From assembly GCA_045595395.1 (NCBI GenBank), contig JAZOAH010000006.1, forward strand, positions 1 through 53,581: a DNA stretch of 53,581 bases, in the 5' to 3' direction. The notes below the pieces were generated by a model. It made no database searches, was not told the DNA's origin, and worked only from the letters and a program-made list of their open reading frames with translations. Shown here piece after piece: positions 24,225-31,250 of the stretch (positions within the stretch are counted from its first letter, which is position 1; each line of letters opens with the position of its first letter). A program made the translations under genes and the position numbers. This DNA comes from CAKSHC01 sp045595395 (GTDB lineage Bacteria > Bacillota > Clostridia > Oscillospirales > UMGS1783).

Positions 24225-25877
24225 ATGGAACCCACCAATAATTTTATTCATGAGATCATTGATGCCGACCTGGCGGCCGGCTATCCCCACGAGATCCACA
24301 CCCGTTTCCCGCCCGAGCCCAACGGCTATCTGCACATCGGCTCGGCCAAGGCCATCTGGATCAACTGGTCTACCGCCAAGAAATACGGCGGCAAGTTCAA
24401 TCTGCGCTATGACGATACCAACCCGGTGCGTGAGGATGACGAATATGTCCGCTCCATCGAAGAGGATCTGCGCTGGCTGGGTGCCATTCCCGACGGCGGC
24501 ATCTTCTACGGCTCGGACTATTTCGAGAAATGCTATGAGTTTGCCGAGAAGCTGATCTTAGACGGCAAGGCCTATGTCTGCGATCTGAATCCTGAGCAGA
24601 TGCGAGAATACCGTGGCACGCTGACCGAGCCGGGCAAGCCCAGCCCCTGGCGTGACCGTACCGTCGAAGAAAACCTCAAACTCTTCCGTGAGATGCGGGA
24701 CGGTAAATATAAGGAAGGCGAACACACCCTGCGTGCCAAGATCGACATGGCTTCGCCCAACATGAACATGCGTGACCCGGTCATCTACCGCATCGTCTAC
24801 GCCACCCACCACCGCCAAGGCAACAAGTGGTGCATCTACCCCATGTATGATTTTGCTCATCCCCTGCAGGACGCGTTAGAGGGCATTACCCATTCGCTGT
24901 GCTCGCTTGAATTTGAAAACCACAGACCGCTGTATGAGTGGGTGGTCGACAATGTCGGCGGCTTTGATCCGGCGCCCAAGCAGCGTGAATTTGCCCGTTT
25001 GAACATTACCTACACCGTCATGTCCAAGCGCTATCTGCGTGAGCTGGTGGAAGGGCATCATGTCGACGGCTGGGACGATCCGCGTATGCCGACCCTGTGC
25101 GGTCTGCGCCGCCGTGGCTACACGCCTGAGAGCCTGTTCAAGTTTGTCGAAACGGCCGGCGTAGCCAAGGCCAATTCGATCGTCGATTACGAGCTGCTGG
25201 AGCACTGCATCCGCACCGATCTCGATCCGGTGGTCCCCCGCCGCATCGCCGTGCTCGACCCCTTAAAGGTGGTCATCACCAACTATCCGGAGGACAAGAC
25301 CGAGACCTTTGAGCTGCCCAACAACCCCAAGGACGAAACGGCCGGCAAGCGTGCCGTGCCCTTTAGTCGTGTGGTCTATGTTGACCGTGAGGACTTTATG
25401 GAGAATCCTCCCGGAAAATTCTTCCGCTTAAAACCCGACGGCGAGGTACGCCTGATGGGTGCTTATATCATCAAGTGCAACGAGATCATCAAGAACGAGA
25501 ACGGCCATGTGACCGAGTTGCGTTGCACCGCCGATCTGGAGACCGGCTGCGGCATGCCGGTGGACGGCCGCAAGGTCAAGGGTACCATTCACTGGGTCAG
25601 CGCCGCCCATGCCGAAACGGGCAAAGTGCGTGTCTATGAGAAGCTGTTCACCATCCCCAATGTCGGCGACATTCCCGAAGGGGCATCTTATCTCGATTAT
25701 GTCGATCGGGATTCCTGCAAGACCTATGAGAATGCCATGCTTGAGCCGGCTTTGGCCGAGGCTGCGGGCGGCGAACGCTTCCAGTTTGTCCGCACCGGCT
25801 TCTTTATCAAAGATCCGAAGGATGGGGCCTTCAATCGAATCGTTACTCTGAAAGATTCCTATAAACCCAATAAATAA
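24225..25877 (+). CDS. glnS: glutaminyl-tRNA synthetase
   Basis: 550-aa class I synthetase that charges tRNA-Gln directly. Motifs RFPPEPNGYLHIGSAKAIW (HIGH) and VMSKRYL (KMSKS) are present. The C-terminal half is the two-barrel anticodon-binding domain typical of GlnRS and ends KDPKDGAFNRIVTLKDS. It starts one base after gltX and shares its transcript. Most Firmicutes instead use GatCAB transamidation, so the gene is notable here; it was probably acquired by an ancestor. Confidence 0.96.
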   Translation: MEPTNNFIHEIIDADLAAGYPHEIHTRFPPEPNGYLHIGSAKAIWINWSTAKKYGGKFNLRYDDTNPVREDDEYVRSIEEDLRWLGAIPDGGIFYGSDYFEKCYEFAEKLILDGKAYVCDLNPEQMREYRGTLTEPGKPSPWRDRTVEENLKLFREMRDGKYKEGEHTLRAKIDMASPNMNMRDPVIYRIVYATHHRQGNKWCIYPMYDFAHPLQDALEGITHSLCSLEFENHRPLYEWVVDNVGGFDPAPKQREFARLNITYTVMSKRYLRELVEGHHVDGWDDPRMPTLCGLRRRGYTPESLFKFVETAGVAKANSIVDYELLEHCIRTDLDPVVPRRIAVLDPLKVVITNYPEDKTETFELPNNPKDETAGKRAVPFSRVVYVDREDFMENPPGKFFRLKPDGEVRLMGAYIIKCNEIIKNENGHVTELRCTADLETGCGMPVDGRKVKGTIHWVSAAHAETGKVRVYEKLFTIPNVGDIPEGASYLDYVDRDSCKTYENAMLEPALAEAAGGERFQFVRTGFFIKDPKDGAFNRIVTLKDSYKPNK

Positions 25878-25906
25878 AAAAGAACGGTCATTTTGACCGT
25901 TCTTTT
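25878..25906 (+). terminator. intrinsic terminator between glnS and the RHH gene (bidirectional)
   Basis: Stem AAAAGAACGGTCA against its complement (13 pairs), loop TTT, T tract after it on the plus strand and an A tract before it. It begins right after the glnS stop and the convergent RHH gene ends at 25908, so it can serve both. Confidence 0.9.
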
Positions 25907-25907
25907 C

Positions 25908-26075
25908 TTATTCTTTTAAGTCATCCAGTGCAGCGCGAACAGCAGCAATCACAAATGCTGAAAAGGTACATTCTTTCCCTTGAATGGCCTTCTCTACATC
26001 ATCAATGACATCGTTGGGAAACCGAATGGTCTTATTTGTCGTTGGCGGAACAGACGGAATTTTGAAATTCGACAT
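25908..26075 (-). CDS. small ribbon-helix-helix-type DNA-binding protein
   Basis: 55-aa protein with the features of an Arc/CopG-like ribbon-helix-helix: a short beta strand (TNKTIRFPNDV) followed by two helices (IDDVEKAIQGKE and FSAFVIAAVRAALDDL). Start ATG 26075 has GAGGTAG; the longer frame begins upstream of that site. Two perfect inverted repeats with the same AATC spacer lie upstream, one 12 bases before the ATG and one over the divergent promoter, which suggests it regulates itself and its neighbour. It could also be an antitoxin, though the neighbour does not look like a known toxin. Confidence 0.75.
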   Translation of the reverse strand: MSNFKIPSVPPTTNKTIRFPNDVIDDVEKAIQGKECTFSAFVIAAVRAALDDLKE

Positions 26076-26086
26076 AGCACTACCTC

Positions 26087-26104
26087 GCAATACAATCGTA
26101 TTGC
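26087..26104. promoter_or_regulatory. inverted repeat, candidate operator of the RHH protein
   Basis: GCAATAC-AATC-GTATTGC, perfect seven-base arms around AATC, just before the RHH gene's start. A -10-like TATAAG on the minus strand lies beside it. Same spacer as the repeat at 26133-26158. Confidence 0.6.
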
Positions 26105-26132
26105 TTATAGTTTATTTCGACTCAGAATAAAA

Positions 26133-26158
26133 ATATGCATTGCAATCGCAATGCATAT
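26133..26158. promoter_or_regulatory. perfect 11-base inverted repeat over the divergent promoter, candidate operator
   Basis: ATATGCATTGC-AATC-GCAATGCATAT. It covers the -35 box of the divergent gene, so a bound repressor would block that promoter. It shares the AATC spacer and the GCAAT half with the repeat at 26087-26104. Confidence 0.65.
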
Positions 26159-26168
26159 CTGTTATACT
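26140..26168 (+). promoter_or_regulatory. sigma-A-like promoter of the zinc-ribbon peptide gene
   Basis: TTGCAA (26140-26145), 17 bases, TATACT (26163-26168). The -35 box lies inside the perfect inverted repeat. The leader before the binding site GGGGTG is about five bases. Confidence 0.75.
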
Positions 26169-26185
26169 GTAACGGGGTGATGAGT

Positions 26186-26443
26186 ATGGCTGAGTTTTGC
26201 CTGGATTGCTGGAATAAACTTAATGACACGCACGACACAAAAAAGGATTGGGTAATATCGAAAGAACTGGATCTATGCGAAGAATGCGGCCAATACAAAC
26301 ATGTCATTGTGAAACGACGAAAGAAATTTTTTGAACTTCTTCCTGTGCGCATGTTTCTTTTCTTCATATACATTTTGCTTCACGCAATCTTATTTCCTTA
26401 TTTCATATACGATTATTTTCACAACAGAAAAGGACGCTCATGA
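26186..26443 (+). CDS. small zinc-ribbon membrane protein, unknown function
   Basis: 85-aa protein that I do not recognise. The N-terminal part has two CxxC pairs (CLDC near residue 5 and CEEC near 31) that look like a zinc ribbon. After a basic stretch (KRRKKFF) comes one hydrophobic helix (MFLFFIYILLHAILFPYFI) near the C-terminus. Start ATG 26186 follows GGGGTG; an ATG two codons upstream abuts that site. The base composition is clearly more AT-rich than the flanking genes, which hints at transfer. Divergent from the RHH gene and probably controlled by it. Confidence 0.7.
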   Translation: MAEFCLDCWNKLNDTHDTKKDWVISKELDLCEECGQYKHVIVKRRKKFFELLPVRMFLFFIYILLHAILFPYFIYDYFHNRKGRS

Positions 26444-26452
26444 GGAGCGTCC
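26432..26452. terminator. bidirectional terminator spanning two overlapping stop codons
   Basis: GGACGCTC-ATGAG-GAGCGTCC with A residues before and T residues after. The stop codons of the zinc-ribbon gene (26441-26443) and of the convergent symporter gene (26438-26440) both lie in the hairpin. Confidence 0.85.
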
Positions 26453-27823
26453 TTTCTTCTCAGCCTTACGCAAAGCCGTATAACTGTTAAGGGCTTTGAT
26501 GGCCTGGCCGCCCATGGGGAGCAGCGCCATCATGTTAAAGATGGTGGTCAGCGCAATGCCGATATCACCCAGATCCCACACAAAGGAGGGTTGCGCAATC
26601 CCGCCGATAAAGAGCATGATCAGCGCCAGGATCTTATAGGCCGTCTGCGACCACCAGTTGTCGCCGCAAAGATAGGCAACATTGGAGCGAGCATAAAACA
26701 AGATGCCGATAAAGGTGGAGAAGCAGAATAAGAAGAGGGTGACGGCGGTAAAGACCACGCCGACATAGCCAAAATGGTGGTTCATGGCCGCCTGCAGCAG
26801 CCCCATGCCCTCCTGCCCGGCGATGACACTGTCGGGCGCAAGGAGCACAAGCATGGCGGTGCAGGTGCAGATGACGATGGTGTCAATGATAACACCAAAG
26901 GCCTGGAACAGACCCGACTTGGCCGGATGGGACACCTCGCCGGCCGCCGCTGCGCAGGGGGCTGAGCCGCTGCCGGCCTCGTTGGAGAACAGACCACGCT
27001 TGACGCCGTACATCAGTGCACCGCCGAAGCCGCCGGCGGCCATCTGTCGCAGCCCGAAGGCCTCTTCAAAAATGCGGATAAAAACAGCGGGCAGTTGGGT
27101 TATATTCATACCAATGACGATCAGCGTCAACGCAAAATAGAAGATAGCCATGATCGGAACTAAGATATCCAGCACCTTGACGGTGGCATTTTTACGCAGT
27201 ACGATGATGGCCGCAAGCACGACCAGCACGCTTGATGTGATCCAGGGCGAGATGCCAAAAGCGCCTTGGATGGATTCGGTGACCGAATTGCTGGCGATCT
27301 GGCTGACACCGCCCCAGCAGACCAAGGCCGATACAGCAAAAAGAATGGCGATGACGCTCTTTTTCTTTTTGCCGGCAAACAGTTTATGAATGTAATAGGC
27401 CGGGCCGCCGCACTTGCCGCCGTAAAGCGGATCGTCCTCATTATGGAGCTGGGCCAGCGTGCCCTCAATATAGGCGGTGGCCGAGCCGATGAGCGCCGTC
27501 ACCCACATCCAAAAGACAGCGCCTGCACCGCCCAAAGATACAGCAGCCACCACACCGGCCATGTTGCCCATGCCAACACGGGTGGCTGTCGACACGATCA
27601 GCGCCTGCCAGCCTGAGATGCCGCCTTTTTTGGTTTCCTTTTTCTCGACCGAGATGCGGACCATTTCAGGGAACATCCGAATGGGCAGCACCTTGGTGCG
27701 CACGGTAAAATACAGCCCGACCGGGATCAGGATCAGCACCAGCAGCGGGATGTCCAGGCCAAAGACGGTAAAGACCGGCTGCGTCCCCAGCAATAGATTA
27801 TAGATGTATGAAAGAATCTCCAT
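26438..27823 (-). CDS. alanine/glycine:sodium symporter (AGCS family)
   Basis: 461-aa membrane protein with about ten helices, importing alanine or glycine with sodium. Family hallmarks are TATRVGMGNMAGVVAAVSLG (20 residues) near helix 3, GGKCGGPAYYIHK, and GVKRGLFSNEAGSGSAPCAA. Its ATG shares a base with the upstream stop (TAATG), so it is co-translated with the carboxypeptidase-like gene. A D-alanine link is tempting because that protein family releases D-alanine, but it is not shown by sequence. Confidence 0.93.
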   Translation of the reverse strand: MEILSYIYNLLLGTQPVFTVFGLDIPLLVLILIPVGLYFTVRTKVLPIRMFPEMVRISVEKKETKKGGISGWQALIVSTATRVGMGNMAGVVAAVSLGGAGAVFWMWVTALIGSATAYIEGTLAQLHNEDDPLYGGKCGGPAYYIHKLFAGKKKKSVIAILFAVSALVCWGGVSQIASNSVTESIQGAFGISPWITSSVLVVLAAIIVLRKNATVKVLDILVPIMAIFYFALTLIVIGMNITQLPAVFIRIFEEAFGLRQMAAGGFGGALMYGVKRGLFSNEAGSGSAPCAAAAGEVSHPAKSGLFQAFGVIIDTIVICTCTAMLVLLAPDSVIAGQEGMGLLQAAMNHHFGYVGVVFTAVTLFLFCFSTFIGILFYARSNVAYLCGDNWWSQTAYKILALIMLFIGGIAQPSFVWDLGDIGIALTTIFNMMALLPMGGQAIKALNSYTALRKAEKKGRSS

Positions 27824-29088
27824 TATTTTCTCTTTCTGTATTTTCTCTTCTTATTATATACAAAGGCGTAGGCAATAAACACGGCCAAAGCCATCACGGC
27901 CAGCACCAGCAGGATAATGACGATGGGATGAGAGAAAAACTGACCCAGCCGATAGCGGATGGTCATGCCGGCGTCCCTCTCGGCCGTCTGACCGGCCAGC
28001 GCAGGAACGGTACCTATGACCGTACCGTCATAGGTGACGGTGATGGTGCCCAGCACATCTCCCTCCCGAATGGGCGCCTCCACTTCGGCGGGGGCATCCA
28101 CGCTCAGCGAGATCAGGGAGGAATCATAATCGGTGGGCACAACATAGGTAAAGGCCTCACCCGAAACCAGCATAACGGTATCGGTATTGCGACACAAAAT
28201 AACTTTGGTGCTACCGCAAGCCATGTCGGCACGCAAGACGGTAATGCGCTGATAACCGGTGCGTACCCATTCCAGCACCGCCTTGATCTGTCCGTAATGG
28301 GCGGCCGCATCGCCGCCGGCATTGAAGACAGCACAGATGACCTTCAGGCCGTTAAAATTACAGGTCACACCCTGAGAATAGCCGCCGGTATTGGTGTAAT
28401 GGTTCTTAATGCCGATGGCACGGGAATAGCCGTATTCGCCCGAGCCAAGCAGCAGGTTGGAGGAGTACATCAACCGCTCTCCGCTGACATCGGTGGCCGG
28501 CATACGGTAAAAGGTAGCATCCGATATAGCCAACAGATCATCGTTCTCAGCAAAGGCGGTCAGCAACTGGACGGCATCACGTGCCGTGGTATAGCTTTCC
28601 GACGATTCGCCGTGGGTGTCGGCAAAGTGGGTGGCCTTCATGCCCAGGGCGGCGGCCTTGTCGTTCATGGCTGTTACAAACTCGTCCAGGCTGCGCCCGG
28701 TGGCCAACGCCAGCGCATTACAGGCCTCGTTGGCATTTTTAACCAGAACGGCATAGCACAGATCCCGCACCGTGACCTGCTCCCCTGTCTGAAAATCCAG
28801 ACCCGAATGATAGACCACGCCCTCAAAGAAGCCTTCGGCAATGGCAACGGTTTCATCCAATTCCAGGCTCTCCATAGCCAGCAGCACCGTCATGACCTTG
28901 ACGGTAAAGGCAGCGGGGACACTGCCGTCGGCGTTCTTTTCATAGAAAAACTCGCCGGTGGTCGGGTCGTAGACAGCCGCACCCTGCGCCGTCAGATTCG
29001 GGCAGTCGGTAGCCGTCGGAGGCAGGGCCGCCGATACCGATCCGATCAGCATCAGGACGGCTATGATAATAGAAAAAAAACGTTTCAT
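27823..29088 (-). CDS. D,D-carboxypeptidase-like protein (DacF/PBP5 fold) without active-site motifs
   Basis: 421-aa exported protein with a signal peptide (residues 1-20, cleavage near VSA-A) and a C-terminal membrane anchor (about 389-409) followed by a basic tail. The fold is that of low-molecular-mass penicillin-binding proteins, with AVYDPTTGEFFYEKN at the start and the usual MNDKAAALGMKATHFADTHG (20 residues) in the middle. All three catalytic motifs are lost: SxxK reads FTVK (61-64), SxN reads NAN (118-120), KTG reads KNH (228-230). The frame is open throughout, so this is a pseudoenzyme rather than a broken gene. Start ATG 29088 has AGGTGG. Confidence 0.85.
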   Translation of the reverse strand: MKRFFSIIIAVLMLIGSVSAALPPTATDCPNLTAQGAAVYDPTTGEFFYEKNADGSVPAAFTVKVMTVLLAMESLELDETVAIAEGFFEGVVYHSGLDFQTGEQVTVRDLCYAVLVKNANEACNALALATGRSLDEFVTAMNDKAAALGMKATHFADTHGESSESYTTARDAVQLLTAFAENDDLLAISDATFYRMPATDVSGERLMYSSNLLLGSGEYGYSRAIGIKNHYTNTGGYSQGVTCNFNGLKVICAVFNAGGDAAAHYGQIKAVLEWVRTGYQRITVLRADMACGSTKVILCRNTDTVMLVSGEAFTYVVPTDYDSSLISLSVDAPAEVEAPIREGDVLGTITVTYDGTVIGTVPALAGQTAERDAGMTIRYRLGQFFSHPIVIILLVLAVMALAVFIAYAFVYNKKRKYRKRK

Positions 29089-29115
29089 GCTTCCACCTGT
29101 AAAAGTATTTTTTCC

Positions 29116-29145
29116 ATTATAGCATATCGGCCGCAAGCGATGCAA
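29116..29145 (-). promoter_or_regulatory. sigma-A-like promoter of the carboxypeptidase-like/symporter operon
   Basis: Minus-strand TTGCAT (29140-29145), 18 bases, TATAAT (29116-29121), about 27 bases before the start codon. Back to back with the pgk promoter about 40 bases away. Confidence 0.7.
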
Positions 29146-29185
29146 GGGAAAAGACTTTTTTTACCCTTGTTCCTAAAGATAACTC

Positions 29186-29214
29186 TTGAAAAATAAGGAA
29201 ATATGCGATACAAT
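29186..29214 (+). promoter_or_regulatory. sigma-A-like promoter of pgk-tpiA-gpmI
   Basis: TTGAAA (29186-29191), 17 bases, TACAAT (29209-29214), 47 bases before the pgk ATG. No CggR-type operator recognised; gap and its usual regulator are not in the window. Confidence 0.78.
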
Positions 29215-29261
29215 AAATCTATATGATTATATACTAATAAAATTCAGATAGGAGAACCACC

Positions 29262-30473
29262 ATGGCTTACAACAAAAAAACTGTGGAAGACGTTTGCGTC
29301 AAGGGCAAAAAGGTGCTCGTACGCTGCGACTTCAATGTCCCCCTCAAGAACGGCGTGATCACCGATGAAAATCGCATCAACGCTGCTCTGCCCACCATCG
29401 AATATCTCGTCAATAACGGTGCGCAGGTCATCCTCTGCTCCCATATGGGCAAACCCAAGGGTGAGCCCAAGCCCGAACTGTCGCTGGCTCCCGTAGCCAA
29501 GCGCTTGTCCGAAAAGCTGGGTAAAGAGGTCGTCTTTGCCGCCGATGCCAATGTCGTAGGCGACAAGGCCAAGGCCGCCGTGGCCGCCATGAAGGACGGC
29601 GATGTGGTACTGCTGGAAAACACCCGCTATCGTGCCGAAGAGACCAAGAACGGCGAAGCCCTGTCGGCTGAGCTGGGCTCGCTGGCCGAGATCTTTGTCA
29701 ACGATGCTTTCGGCACGGCTCACCGCGCCCATTGCTCGACCGTCGGCGTTGTGTCCCATGTCAAGCAAGCCGTTGCCGGCTATCTCATCGGCAAAGAACT
29801 GGAATATCTGGGCAATGCCGTTGACGCTCCCGTCCGCCCCTTCGTCACCATCCTCGGCGGCGCCAAGGTGGCTGACAAGCTGACCGTTATTGAAAACCTG
29901 CTCAACAAGGCCGACACCCTCATCATCGGCGGCGGCATGGCCTACACCTTCTTGGCCGCCAAGGGCTACACCGTCGGCACTTCGCTGCTGGATGAAACCA
30001 AGATCGACTACTGCCGTGACATGATGAAGAAGGCCGAGGAGAAGGGCGTTAAACTTCTGCTCCCCGTCGACTGCACCATTGCCAAGTCCTTCCCCGATCC
30101 CATCGACGGTGAAATCGAGGTGTCGATCGTGGATGCCGACAAGATCCCCGCTGACATGATGAGCCTGGATATCGGCCCCAAGACGGCCGCTCTCTATGCT
30201 GAGGCTGTCAAGTCAGCCAAGACAGTCGTTTGGAACGGACCGATGGGCGTGTTCGAGAATCCCACTCTGGCCAAGGGCACCATGGCGGTGGCTAAGGCCA
30301 TGGCCGAGACCGATGCCGTTACCGTTATCGGCGGCGGCGACAGCGCTGCTGCTGTCAACACCCTGGGCTTCGGCGATAAGATGACCCACATTTCCACCGG
30401 CGGCGGCGCCTCTCTCGAATTCCTCGAGGGCAAGGAACTGCCCGGTATCGCTGCCCTCAATGACAAGGAGTAA
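29262..30473 (+). CDS. pgk: phosphoglycerate kinase
   Basis: 403-aa glycolytic enzyme making ATP from 1,3-bisphosphoglycerate. Contains VLVRCDFNVPLKNG at the N-terminus, ENTRYRAEETKNGEALSAEL (20 residues), the FGTAHRAH hinge region and the nucleotide-binding GGGDSAAAVN. Length is typical for bacteria. First gene of the triose operon; its AGGAG-containing end serves as the tpiA ribosome binding site. Confidence 0.98.
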   Translation: MAYNKKTVEDVCVKGKKVLVRCDFNVPLKNGVITDENRINAALPTIEYLVNNGAQVILCSHMGKPKGEPKPELSLAPVAKRLSEKLGKEVVFAADANVVGDKAKAAVAAMKDGDVVLLENTRYRAEETKNGEALSAELGSLAEIFVNDAFGTAHRAHCSTVGVVSHVKQAVAGYLIGKELEYLGNAVDAPVRPFVTILGGAKVADKLTVIENLLNKADTLIIGGGMAYTFLAAKGYTVGTSLLDETKIDYCRDMMKKAEEKGVKLLLPVDCTIAKSFPDPIDGEIEVSIVDADKIPADMMSLDIGPKTAALYAEAVKSAKTVVWNGPMGVFENPTLAKGTMAVAKAMAETDAVTVIGGGDSAAAVNTLGFGDKMTHISTGGGASLEFLEGKELPGIAALNDKE

Positions 30474-30478
30474 TTACC

Positions 30479-31246
30479 ATGAATAAAGCAAAAAGAAGAA
30501 CGGTCATCGCCGGAAACTGGAAGATGAACAACACCCCCGCCCAGGCCTGCAAGCTCATTGAAGAGCTCAAGCCCCTGGTCAAGGATGCCGACTGCGAGGT
30601 CGTCGTCTGTGTTCCCTTTGTCGATCTGGCGGTGGTTATTGAGGCCTGCAAAGGCAGCAACATCAAGGTCGGTGCGCAGAACCTGCATTTTGAGCCCAAG
30701 GGCGCTTTCACCGGCGAGGTGAGCGCTGAGATGCTCAAAGAGATCGGGACCGACTATGTCGTCATCGGTCACAGCGAGCGTCGTGAATATTTCGGCGAAA
30801 CCGATGAAACGGTCAATAAGAAGGTCCATGCCGCTCTGGCTGCCGGCATCACCCCCATCCTCTGCTGCGGCGAGTCGCTGACCCAGCGTGAGGACGGCGT
30901 GACCGGTGAATGGGTGCGCTCTCAGATCAAGATCGCCTTCAAGGGCATTACCGCCGACCAGGCCAAGGCTATCATCATTGCCTATGAGCCCATCTGGGCC
31001 ATCGGCACCGGCAAGACGGCTACTGCCGACCAGGCCGACGAGGTCTGCGGCATCATCCGTCAGGTGCTCTCCGAACTGTACGATGCCGACACGGCCGAGG
31101 CTGTTACCATCCAGTACGGCGGCTCGATGAACGCCGGCAACTGCGCCGAGCTGCTGGATAAATATCATGTGGACGGCGGTCTCATCGGCGGCGCTTCGCT
31201 CAAAGCCCCCGATTTCTCGACCATCGTGGCCGCAGGCTCGAGGTAA
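30479..31246 (+). CDS. tpiA: triosephosphate isomerase
   Basis: 255-aa TIM-barrel enzyme interconverting dihydroxyacetone phosphate and glyceraldehyde 3-phosphate. Conserved GNWKMNNT (Lys), VIGHSERREYFGET (catalytic His), AYEPIWAIGTGKTA (catalytic Glu and loop 6) and LIGGASL at the end. Five bases after pgk. Confidence 0.98.
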   Translation: MNKAKRRTVIAGNWKMNNTPAQACKLIEELKPLVKDADCEVVVCVPFVDLAVVIEACKGSNIKVGAQNLHFEPKGAFTGEVSAEMLKEIGTDYVVIGHSERREYFGETDETVNKKVHAALAAGITPILCCGESLTQREDGVTGEWVRSQIKIAFKGITADQAKAIIIAYEPIWAIGTGKTATADQADEVCGIIRQVLSELYDADTAEAVTIQYGGSMNAGNCAELLDKYHVDGGLIGGASLKAPDFSTIVAAGSR

Positions 31247-31250
31247 GCGC

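Noticed and set aside
24558..24860. Antisense open frame within glnS (and similar long antisense frames across the ribosomal genes and priA)
   Set aside because: They mirror the codon bias of the real gene on the other strand and lack binding sites and family motifs.
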